A stretch of DNA of 64,000 bases from Flavobacteriales bacterium. GTDB lineage: Bacteria > Bacteroidota > Bacteroidia > Flavobacteriales_F > PHOS-HE28. Every line of letters begins with the position of its first letter. Positions within the stretch are counted from its first letter, which is position 1. A model generated the notes under the pieces. The model searched no databases. It had not been told where the DNA came from and worked only from the letters and a program-made list of their open reading frames with translations. This document shows, piece by piece, positions 8,082-17,434 of this stretch. The stretch covers positions 186,001 through 250,000 of the forward strand of contig JADJQW010000002.1 in the NCBI GenBank assembly GCA_016712535.1, written 5' to 3'. The position numbers were made by a program, and so were the translations under genes.

Positions 8082-10553
8082 TCAGCGCAGAACGGTGATG
8101 TGACCGGTGCGCTCGGACTTATCGCTCAAGGTGAGCACATAGAAATAGGTGCCGTCAGGCACATCGTCGCCTTTCCAAGTGTTCTTGTAATTGGTAGCGG
8201 AGTACACCTTGTTGCCCCAGCGGCCGTAGATCGTCAGCTCGTTCCCCCAGTACTCGATGTTGTCGATCACGAAGTAATCGTTGGCGCGATCGCCGTTGGG
8301 GGTGATCACATTGGGGATGGTAATGTCCGGCGGGAAGATCACGAAGATGTTCGTCACCGAGTGCGAGCAGCCATCGGCCGTGGTCACGGTGAGCGTGACC
8401 GCGTATTGCCCGGGGTTCTCGAATGTCCATGAGGGATTCTGGGCCGTGCTGCCAGCGCCCTGGTCATCGAAGTCCCACGACCAGGAAGTGATGGTGCCGC
8501 CCGCGATGGTGGAGAGGTCAGTGAAGTCAACCGTAGTGCTCATGGGCTGCGGCGATTGAGGGCTGGTGCCGAAATCAGCTACCGGATTGTTGGCCACGAG
8601 CACTTGATAGGGCGCCGAGACTCCGGAGCACCCTTGCGCGGTGGTAACGGTCACTGTGTAGGTACCGGTCCCCACGGTGATGGTGGGCGTGGTGGCTTGA
8701 TTGCTCCATGCATAGGTGGCATAGGGCTCAGTGGTGGAGAGCGTAGCGTTCGCTCCACCGCAGCTGAACGGCGGGCCCGTGATAACCGGAGAGGGTGCAG
8801 GGGCTTCCGTAACGGTAAGCGGATCCGAAGTGAGCGGGCAATTGCCGTAGGCCACGGTCACGGTGTAAGTCCCGGCGCCCACCTGCACATTGGAACCGAA
8901 AAGGCTGCCAGGCTGCCAGATGTAGGTGTCGAAACCCGCCGGAGCGGAAAGCTGCGCCAGGCCGCCGCTGCACACGACAGGGTTGCCGCCAATGATGATG
9001 GGGGCTTGCGGCGATGGTGTCACGGTCACGGTGATGGTGGTATCGTAAGTGCAGCCGAAGTTGTCCGTTACCGAGAAATTGTAGTCGAAGGTCCCGGGCG
9101 TGGCACCCACCATCGTCGCGCTGTACGGGTCGTTCGGGTCGCTGATCAGGTTCTGGCCCGTCCATGCAGCAGAGTCGGCGGTCTGACCGAGCACAGGCGT
9201 GTATACCGTGAGGCTGGGGAAGAGGTCCGGATCGAATGTGATTGACCAATCGCAGATGTAACCATTATCGATGGCGAAGAGGTCAGTAATGGTGAATGTC
9301 CACTGGCCATTGAGCGGGCAACCGATCAGGTTGCTGAAGGGCTGCACGCTCTCATAGGTTCCGGCCGGGATCGTACCCCCGGCATTCTCGATCCAGGTGC
9401 CATTCGTGGCGGTGGGGCTCCAGCAATACTCCCAGCAGGTCCCCGGCGTTTCCGACTCGTCATCAACTGGCACCCCGATGTAGGTGCCGCCGCCACCTTG
9501 CTGGTGGAACACGGTGGTCTGGCCATTCGGACAGGCAATCTGGATCACCAGGTCGCCCATGTAACTGTGCTCCATGGTGGCGCATACGCTCAACAGGTCG
9601 GTAGGGTCGGTAAGCGTTTGGCCTGGGTCGAAATTGGTGAACGTGATGGCGGTGGTGAAAGGGACACCCTGCAGATCGGGGAGGAATAAGCCACCGCCCA
9701 AATTGCTTTCCGGCAAAGCGGACCAGGTTACTGCGGTAGGGCTCGAGACCAATGGCAACGTATCGCCTTGGCAGATCGTGGTGTCGCCCGTTGTTCCCGT
9801 GAAGAGCGGCGTGGTGCTGACGAGAACCTGCAGATCAACCACGTTCACGCTCGCGCAGTCGTTATCGTCGACTACCGTGACTTGCACAACGTATTCGGCG
9901 GGATCCGTGAAGGCGTGCGTCACCACCTCTCCGCTGGTGCTATCAACCGTGCCGTCAGCGAAATCCCAGATGTATTGTTCGATATTGAAGCCGCTCGCTG
10001 CTGTCGATGCGCTGGCATTGAACGTGATCTGCTCGCCCTGGCAGGCCAGCAAGGGAATGGCGCTGCCGAAGGTGGCCACGGCCGTAGGGGGCTCGCAGGG
10101 CTGGAAGCAGGTGATGTTGGCTGCGAAGTCGCCAGTGCCCGTGCCGTTGCTCGTAAAGACCACCGTGAGGCAGCCAGTCGGGTTAGCGAAGCTCGCTGAG
10201 ATGATTCCTGGATTGTCGCCTGCCGCCCAGGTGCCGATCAGCGGCGCGCTCGTGTTGTCCCCGTCATAGATGCTCATCTGGTCATTCGGTGACACCCCGG
10301 CCGAGCTCAGATTGAATATCACCCACTGCAGCGAGATGGCCGGCCCTGATCCATCGGGGCAGATCACCGAGGTGAAGTTCTCATTGTCACCGTACGGGCC
10401 GCCGTTGCCATTGCTGTCCAGGAACGCCCCTTGGCAGGCATTCACATTGGGCTGGTTCATGTAATACTCCTGCGCATTGGCGGTCAGCGCTGCAGCGGTC
10501 AAGCCAACTGCGATCCAGCTTCGCAACATCATTCGGCGTGTGGTGTTGATCAT
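8082..10553 (-). CDS. multidomain surface protein: CUB-like, PKD, P-domain, T9SS type B
   Basis: 823 residues, predicted secreted. The signal peptide (about 1-27, ending TANAQ) is followed by a CUB-like region (about 30-150) and a PKD domain (about 155-245, YIWDFADG). Next come a proprotein-convertase P-domain-like region (about 290-445), two Ig-like repeats with the pattern I-x-G-x3-C-x-G, and a second PKD domain (SWSWDFDDQG). The last 80 residues (ITIPNVITPNGD ... GHITVLR) are a gliding-motility-associated type B sorting domain. Its start overlaps the stop of the upstream 904-residue paralog by 4 bp (ATGA), so both are in one operon. Role is probably adhesion or matrix; no catalytic site is seen. 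Confidence 0.88.
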   Translation of the reverse strand: MINTTRRMMLRSWIAVGLTAAALTANAQEYYMNQPNVNACQGAFLDSNGNGGPYGDNENFTSVICPDGSGPAISLQWVIFNLSSAGVSPNDQMSIYDGDNTSAPLIGTWAAGDNPGIISASFANPTGCLTVVFTSNGTGTGDFAANITCFQPCEPPTAVATFGSAIPLLACQGEQITFNASASTAASGFNIEQYIWDFADGTVDSTSGEVVTHAFTDPAEYVVQVTVVDDNDCASVNVVDLQVLVSTTPLFTGTTGDTTICQGDTLPLVSSPTAVTWSALPESNLGGGLFLPDLQGVPFTTAITFTNFDPGQTLTDPTDLLSVCATMEHSYMGDLVIQIACPNGQTTVFHQQGGGGTYIGVPVDDESETPGTCWEYCWSPTATNGTWIENAGGTIPAGTYESVQPFSNLIGCPLNGQWTFTITDLFAIDNGYICDWSITFDPDLFPSLTVYTPVLGQTADSAAWTGQNLISDPNDPYSATMVGATPGTFDYNFSVTDNFGCTYDTTITVTVTPSPQAPIIIGGNPVVCSGGLAQLSAPAGFDTYIWQPGSLFGSNVQVGAGTYTVTVAYGNCPLTSDPLTVTEAPAPSPVITGPPFSCGGANATLSTTEPYATYAWSNQATTPTITVGTGTYTVTVTTAQGCSGVSAPYQVLVANNPVADFGTSPQSPQPMSTTVDFTDLSTIAGGTITSWSWDFDDQGAGSTAQNPSWTFENPGQYAVTLTVTTADGCSHSVTNIFVIFPPDITIPNVITPNGDRANDYFVIDNIEYWGNELTIYGRWGNKVYSATNYKNTWKGDDVPDGTYFYVLTLSDKSERTGHITVLR

Positions 10554-13264
10554 CGTAGTACCGTCACATGGCCGGTGTATTCCGACTTGTCCTGCAGGGT
10601 GAGCACATAATAGTACGTGCCATCGGGCAGGTCATCGGCCTTCCACGTGTTCCTGTAATTGGTTGCTTCGTAAACCTTCTGGCCCCAGCGATTGAAGACC
10701 GTGAGGTTGTTCACCCAGAACTCGATGTTGTCGATCACGAAGAAATCGTTCTGGCGGTCGCCATTCGGCGAAATCACGTTGGGGATGGTGATGTCGGGCG
10801 GGTAGATGTCGAAGCGCTGCATTATCGTATCGGTGCACCCGAAGGCGTTGGTCACAATGAGCGTGACCCAGTACTGGCCTGGGTCGCCATAGGTCCATGC
10901 GGGCGACTGCTCATCGCTGCCGTTGCCCGAAGGATCGAAGGTCCACTGCCAATCCGTGATGGCGCTTCCTTGCCCGTTGCTCAGGTCGGTGAATTGCACG
11001 GTAGTGCCAGTGGGCTGCGGTGAATCCGGTTCGGTGCCGAAATCTGCTACCGGGTCGTTCGCCACGGTCACTGCATAAGGCGCCGAGGTGCCTGTGCATC
11101 CGTTGGCATCGGTCACAGTGACGGTAACCGAACCGCTGCCGCTCTGCGCGGTGCTTGCCGTGCTGCCGGTGCTCCAGTTGTAGCTCTGGAATGGCTGGGT
11201 GGTAGCGAGCAGGACCGGAGTGCCGCCGCAGCTGAAGTTCGGTCCTGTGATCACCGGCGCGGGGTTCGGCACCTGCGTTACGGTGAAGGTGTTGGAGAAA
11301 GTGGTGCAGGGCCCTATGCTGGCTGCCACGAAATAGGTTCCTGCTTGCACGCTGATGGATTGGCCGACCGCGTTGTTGTTCCAGGTGTAAGTCTCGAAGC
11401 CGGGTGTGGCGCTGATGTTCACGATGCCTCCTTCGCAGAGCTGCGCCGGACCGGTGATCGAAACCGGCGGCAGCACGATCTCCTGCACGGTGACCTGCGA
11501 TTCATAGATGCAATTCAGGAATTGCGCGGTGATGCTGTACGAACCAGCGGTGACCGTGATCGACTCATCGAAGGCTCCGGTGCTCCATTGGATCAGGTCG
11601 TAGAGCGAGCCATTCACGCTCAGCGTGGTGTTGGCGCCTTCGCAGTATTGCAGTGCGCCGGTGATCGCGGGTGGGCCCGGGTCCTGCTCAACCACGGTAA
11701 AGGGTGCGGAAACATTCACGCAGCCTTGGTAGTAGCCTGTCACCGTGTAGGTTCCTCCCCCAACGAAAACGGTCTGATCGGTCTCGCCGGTGCTCCATAA
11801 GAGACTGTCGTAGCCGAATGAGGCCGTGAGGTCGGGGAGCGGCTCACCGCAATAGAGGTCAGGACCCGAGATGGAGAGCTCAGGTGCGTTCACGATGGAG
11901 ACCGTGAATGGCGGAGATGTGAGCTGGCAAAGACCGTTGCCGCCCGTCACGGTGAAGGTGCCGGGCTGATTCACGGTAATCGAAGGACCGCTCTGGCCGT
12001 TGCTCCAAACAAAGTTCGAGAAGGGGCCGGTGGCCGTGAGTGTAGTGCTCTGCCCTGCGCAGATGGCCGCGGGCCCGACGATCGCTGGGGGGCTCGAGGG
12101 CGCTGGCGTCACTTCGATCACGATATCGATGATGGAACTGAGATTCGGAGTGCCATCGTCGGTACCGGTGAAGGTGACCGTGTGAAAGCCGATCTCACCT
12201 GCCGTGGGCGTGAACTGCCCGGTGACAGAAGCCACGATTCCGCTGGTGTTGGAAATCTCCGTCCATGAGCTGATGGTGGGCGCACTGGAGGTGGCCACCG
12301 TGGTCTGGTTATTCTCGGGTGAGAGAAAGGTGAGTTCAAGGTCTGCGGTCTGGCCCACGCAGGCACGCAGCGTATCGCAGAGGTAAAGGCCAGCGGCGAT
12401 GGGCGGGATGTTCTGCGTGCTGGTGACCGTGGTGAACACGAAATTCTTGAAGTCGAGCCAACTGATGCCATCCGGGACACCGAACGGTCCGTCGTAATCA
12501 CTGCCTGCGTGATCGAAACGACCGAACTGGATGAAGTCCGTGCCATTGCCGCGGTTCGCGCCAACGGTTGCTGGAATGCCGCCGAAACCGCCGACGCCTT
12601 GAGATGCGCTGCCGGTGGTCCACTGCATGTCCTTATAGCAGAAACTCACGTTCTTCCCAATGCCGACCACCGGATCATTGCCATCGGTGATGATCACCTG
12701 GAACCAATTCCGCTTATCGGTCTGTTGGTTGAAATAGCCCACGCCCACCCAGTTCACGTACATGGCCGTGGGTGTGATCTTGTACCAGACCTGCCCGCCA
12801 TTCCCTCGGGTATCCACATCCGCCCAGAAGGGCGCTACCATCCGGTTGTTCGCGTTGGGGAAAGCCGTGGCGCTGAATGTGCCGAATGCTTGCAGGAATG
12901 AGATGTTGCCGTTGTTGTTGATGAAGCAGGAAGTGTACGTGTCTCCGTACAGGTTGAAGGTGAAGGGAAGCGGCAGGTTGCCGGTGGATCCATCGTCGTT
13001 CGGCGCCATGGCCAATGTGTAACTGGCGTCCGGCTCAATCCAGCAATTGCAATCGTCTGGGCCGCCACCACGCTCTTCGCCACCGCTTGGTGGTACCAGA
13101 TCGCTTTCTGGAGCAGGGGTGCTAGGCATGGCGCCCGGAGCCAGCGTGCCCGCAAGCTTGGCGGCATGGTAATCTGCTGCGCCCATGATCAATGGGCCCT
13201 GGGAATGAGCACTTGCGCAAATCAGAAAAGCTGCCAGGGCAAGGAGTCGGGTGCGCGCCATCAT
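10550..13264 (-). CDS. multidomain surface protein: nidogen-like, Ig-like repeats, PKD, T9SS type B
   Basis: 904 residues, predicted secreted. The signal peptide (ending ICASAHSQ) precedes a NIDO-like domain (about 75-270) with FNLYGDTY, FINNNGNISF and FWADVDTRG. Then come about five Ig-like repeats of roughly 78 residues, each opening I-x-G-x3-C-x-G, and a PKD domain (DWQWTFDPSG). A C-terminal type B sorting domain (ITIPNVISPNGD ... GHVTVLR) is nearly the same as that of the downstream 823-residue protein, so the two are tandem paralogs. ATG ATG start; the second ATG (13261) is equally possible. A matching -7 element lies upstream. Confidence 0.88.
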   Translation of the reverse strand: MMARTRLLALAAFLICASAHSQGPLIMGAADYHAAKLAGTLAPGAMPSTPAPESDLVPPSGGEERGGGPDDCNCWIEPDASYTLAMAPNDDGSTGNLPLPFTFNLYGDTYTSCFINNNGNISFLQAFGTFSATAFPNANNRMVAPFWADVDTRGNGGQVWYKITPTAMYVNWVGVGYFNQQTDKRNWFQVIITDGNDPVVGIGKNVSFCYKDMQWTTGSASQGVGGFGGIPATVGANRGNGTDFIQFGRFDHAGSDYDGPFGVPDGISWLDFKNFVFTTVTSTQNIPPIAAGLYLCDTLRACVGQTADLELTFLSPENNQTTVATSSAPTISSWTEISNTSGIVASVTGQFTPTAGEIGFHTVTFTGTDDGTPNLSSIIDIVIEVTPAPSSPPAIVGPAAICAGQSTTLTATGPFSNFVWSNGQSGPSITVNQPGTFTVTGGNGLCQLTSPPFTVSIVNAPELSISGPDLYCGEPLPDLTASFGYDSLLWSTGETDQTVFVGGGTYTVTGYYQGCVNVSAPFTVVEQDPGPPAITGALQYCEGANTTLSVNGSLYDLIQWSTGAFDESITVTAGSYSITAQFLNCIYESQVTVQEIVLPPVSITGPAQLCEGGIVNISATPGFETYTWNNNAVGQSISVQAGTYFVAASIGPCTTFSNTFTVTQVPNPAPVITGPNFSCGGTPVLLATTQPFQSYNWSTGSTASTAQSGSGSVTVTVTDANGCTGTSAPYAVTVANDPVADFGTEPDSPQPTGTTVQFTDLSNGQGSAITDWQWTFDPSGNGSDEQSPAWTYGDPGQYWVTLIVTNAFGCTDTIMQRFDIYPPDITIPNVISPNGDRQNDFFVIDNIEFWVNNLTVFNRWGQKVYEATNYRNTWKADDLPDGTYYYVLTLQDKSEYTGHVTVLR

Positions 13265-13305
13265 CCAGTCGGATATTAAATCCTCGCCTTTCCGCGAAGG
13301 GCCGA

Positions 13306-13338
13306 CAAACTTACGCAGCGCATCCGGCTGATTCTCAA
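13306..13338 (-). promoter_or_regulatory. candidate promoter for the surface-protein pair
   Basis: The minus strand reads TTG (13336-13338), 22 bp, then TAAGTTTG (13306-13313), a full match to the Bacteroidetes -7 element at slightly long spacing. It lies about 42 bp before the 904-residue gene and overlaps the end of the preceding anti-sigma-like gene. Confidence 0.5.
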
Positions 13339-14327
13339 TTAGTGCTGCCGCGGTTCAGCCACACCACTTTGCCATCGGCCACCACGCGGCCTCCGAGTGT
13401 TATTGCCTCCACCGCAACGAGGTACATGCCATCGTCGCAATTAATGCCCTGCCACTCATCATCGATGCTGGCCGAGCTGAACACGAGCTGGTTGTTCTTC
13501 ATGCTATACACGCGCACCAGCACGCTGCTGAAGCCCTGCCGTGGCAGGATACGGTAGGTGTCGTTAATGCCATCGCCATTCGGGGTGAAGGTGTTGGGCA
13601 TGAATAGCTTGGTAGCTTCCTCATCCACAGGCATTTCGGTCGTTGAGCCCGACCCCGTTGACGGCTGTTCCGCCTGTTGCTCGGGTATGGAAGGCTGTTC
13701 GGTTGGCGCTGGCTCATAAGCCAGTACTTCGAGCATGGTCTGTACCGTGAGCCCTTCGATGATCTGCTCGACCACCTCGACCTTTTCCTCCGCGGGTGGG
13801 GCTTGTACCGGGGTCGAAGAGGCGCTGGTCAAAAGAGCGGGACCCGCCCCATTCTCGGGAAGGACAGGGTTGCGGGCAGCGGTGGGCGCCGCGACCGGTG
13901 CCATAGAGGCTTCGACAACCGGTTCCGCGATGAGATTCTCAAAGACCGGTTCCGTTGCAGGATGTCCCTGCTCTTCGACTGTCATTGTATCAGCAATGGC
14001 GGCTTCAGGCTTGCCTCCATTAAGCGCGATGACGAGTGCGCCAATGGCCACGACCCCTGCAATGCCCGCCGCCATCCATCCAAAGGAGCTTGCCCAGCCG
14101 CCTCCGGCCACTGGATGCCCGAGTTGGCTGCTGATGCCGTTCCAAATGCTCGGATCAACGGCCGACTCGTGATTCTGGAACCGTTCGCGGAACAGGTCAT
14201 TCACAGGGTCCGAAACAGGTGCGGCGGTAAGCAGCTTGGCCTCGATCACGGCCCACGTGCCGGGATCCACCGGTGCCTCGTGGCCCTGGAATCGCTCGTG
14301 GAACAGGTCGTTCAGGCTATTCTTCAT
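13335..14327 (-). CDS. putative anti-sigma protein with T9SS type B-like C-terminal domain
   Basis: Numbering is from the ATG at 14327; an ATG at 14339 is also in frame. The N-terminal cytoplasmic part holds two copies, 37 residues apart, of the motif NDLFxERFQxHExxVDPxxW (about 5-32 and 42-69), a pattern common in Bacteroidetes membrane proteins downstream of ECF sigma genes. One membrane segment follows (about 82-103), then a Pro/Glu-rich linker. The last 90 residues begin LFMPNTFTPNGDGIND like a type B T9SS sorting domain, but lack its RWG motif and the usual VTLIR-like end. The gene overlaps the sigma stop, so the pair is translationally coupled. Anti-sigma function is inferred from position and topology. 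Confidence 0.75.
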   Translation of the reverse strand: MKNSLNDLFHERFQGHEAPVDPGTWAVIEAKLLTAAPVSDPVNDLFRERFQNHESAVDPSIWNGISSQLGHPVAGGGWASSFGWMAAGIAGVVAIGALVIALNGGKPEAAIADTMTVEEQGHPATEPVFENLIAEPVVEASMAPVAAPTAARNPVLPENGAGPALLTSASSTPVQAPPAEEKVEVVEQIIEGLTVQTMLEVLAYEPAPTEQPSIPEQQAEQPSTGSGSTTEMPVDEEATKLFMPNTFTPNGDGINDTYRILPRQGFSSVLVRVYSMKNNQLVFSSASIDDEWQGINCDDGMYLVAVEAITLGGRVVADGKVVWLNRGSTN

Positions 14328-14874
14328 GGTCGTTAGCATAGGGTGCGCCCACTTCTTTGGGCAGCAGCTTGCGCAGATAGGCCCGCGCTTTCATGAATTG
14401 CGACTTGCTCGTGTTCTCAGAGATGCCCAGCTGCTCCGCGATCTCCTTGTGCGCGAAGCCTTCAATCGCAAAAAGGTTGAACACCGTGCGGTATCCGGGC
14501 GGAAGAGCTTGAATCAGCTCCATCAGCTCGTCCGTGGTCATGGTGGTGAGCACTTGCTCATCTGCTTGGTGAAGGTGCTCGGCCTCGGTGAGGTCCACGC
14601 TGTGGTCGTACGGCTTGTTGCGCCGAATATGGTCCAAGGCCGTATTCACCATGGTCCGCGCGATCCAGCCGCCCAAGGGGCCGTCGCCTCGGTAGTGGTC
14701 CATCTTCTGGAACACCTTCACGAAGCCGTCCTGGAGCATGTCCTGGGCCTGTTCACGGTTGCCGGCATAACGCATGCAAATGCTCATCATCTTCCTGGCA
14801 TAGGCCTTATAAAGAGCCTTCTGCGCAATCGGGTCGCCATTGATGCATCCGGAAACGAGTTGTTCATCCGTCAT
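14317..14874 (-). CDS. ECF RNA polymerase sigma factor
   Basis: 185 residues with region 2 (LYKAYARKMMSICMRYAGN, then AQDMLQDGFVKVFQKM) and region 4 (LPPGYRTVFNLFAIEGFAH, then EIAEQLGISENTSKSQ). This is a complete group IV sigma factor with no extra domains. It is closely similar to the sigma factor at 26233, especially in region 4. I chose the ATG at 14874 because family members begin a few residues before the LVxGCxxGD motif; a longer open frame adds an unrelated Arg/Gly-rich stretch. The anti-sigma-like gene overlaps its end. All neighbouring co-oriented genes encode type B T9SS domains, which suggests, as inference, a link to T9SS cargo expression. Confidence 0.92.
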   Translation of the reverse strand: MTDEQLVSGCINGDPIAQKALYKAYARKMMSICMRYAGNREQAQDMLQDGFVKVFQKMDHYRGDGPLGGWIARTMVNTALDHIRRNKPYDHSVDLTEAEHLHQADEQVLTTMTTDELMELIQALPPGYRTVFNLFAIEGFAHKEIAEQLGISENTSKSQFMKARAYLRKLLPKEVGAPYANDHEE

Positions 14875-14902
14875 GGCGGTCCGTGTTCTATGATTCGGGT
14901 CT

Positions 14903-14918
14903 GGCAACGGAAGTTGCC
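14903..14918. promoter_or_regulatory. palindrome in the ECF sigma leader
   Basis: Perfect inverted repeat GGCAACGGAAGTTGCC (6-base arms, 4-base spacer), 29 bp upstream of the sigma start codon. It could be an operator or a leader hairpin; nothing else supports either. Confidence 0.3.
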
Positions 14919-14963
14919 TGAGCGCGGCCCTCTCCGCTAAGACACTCGCAAGGCGGTCCGCTC

Positions 14964-15458
14964 CTATCGAATCAGGGTCACCGATCCTGAGATCTCCACC
15001 TTGTCGCGCGACCCTGCCGGCCAAGCCTCCAGATGCCAGACATAAACCCCCAAGGGCATGGCTGCCCCGGCCGTGCCAAAGGTGCCATCCCAGCCTTCGC
15101 CCGAGGTGGTGCTGTAGAGTTGGCGCCCCCACCGATCGAATACCTGAAACCGACTGAGCCCCAGCTCCATCCCCATCATGTAGGGAAAGTACTTGTCATT
15201 CAGGCCATCGCCATCGGGCGTGAAGGCAGTTGCGGCTAAAAGACCAACGGGCTTCATGGGCAGCGCTGGAAGCACCCCAAGGTCATCCACCTCCGCATTG
15301 CTCCCCACCTCAACCATGGTTTCAGCTCCAAGCACCTGACGATCAGCTTCCACCCGGATCAGGCTCGGATGAGCGTCGTTGCCATTCTGAGCCAACGCGC
15401 TCAGGGCGAAGGCCAGGGTCGAAAGAGCCGCGATTCGGGGGAGCGTATGATGGCGCAT
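14964..15458 (-). CDS. small secreted protein with T9SS type B sorting domain
   Basis: 164 residues. A signal peptide (about 1-23, ending SALAQ) and a short linker lead straight into a type B sorting domain that fills the C-terminal half (TAFTPDGDGLND, FDRWGRQLYS, GSVTLIR). There is no separate passenger domain, so the mature protein is essentially a sorting domain with a 50-residue extension. It lies 89 bp upstream of the ECF sigma gene on the same strand. Function unknown; a signalling or decoy substrate is one speculative idea. Confidence 0.8.
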   Translation of the reverse strand: MRHHTLPRIAALSTLAFALSALAQNGNDAHPSLIRVEADRQVLGAETMVEVGSNAEVDDLGVLPALPMKPVGLLAATAFTPDGDGLNDKYFPYMMGMELGLSRFQVFDRWGRQLYSTTSGEGWDGTFGTAGAAMPLGVYVWHLEAWPAGSRDKVEISGSVTLIR

Positions 15459-15575
15459 GCGTGATGGGGTGTAAGCTGCTTCAATTATGGATGGCCAGGA
15501 CGCGCAATGGTTGCTTGTCGTCGGCTTCGAGCCACCTAAGGTAGCGCCTTCCCCGCACAGCGCAAGCCATTGGGG

Positions 15576-15583
15576 TACATTCG
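15576..15583 (+). promoter_or_regulatory. -7 element upstream of lepA
   Basis: TACATTCG, followed by GCG as at several other promoters in this window (yebC, usp, prs). It lies 33 bp before the lepA ATG. No -33 TTG at 19 bp spacing. Confidence 0.45.
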
Positions 15584-15616
15584 CGCGCCCTTACAACGCC
15601 CTCCCCGACCGGATTC

Positions 15617-17404
<1,788 letters not shown>

Positions 17405-17434
17405 ACCTCGGCGCCACACTGTACGCTCATCGGC

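Noticed and set aside
14875..15132. Longer start for the first ECF sigma factor
   Set aside because: The additional 86 codons overlap the upstream secreted-protein gene and do not resemble sigma region 1 or 2.
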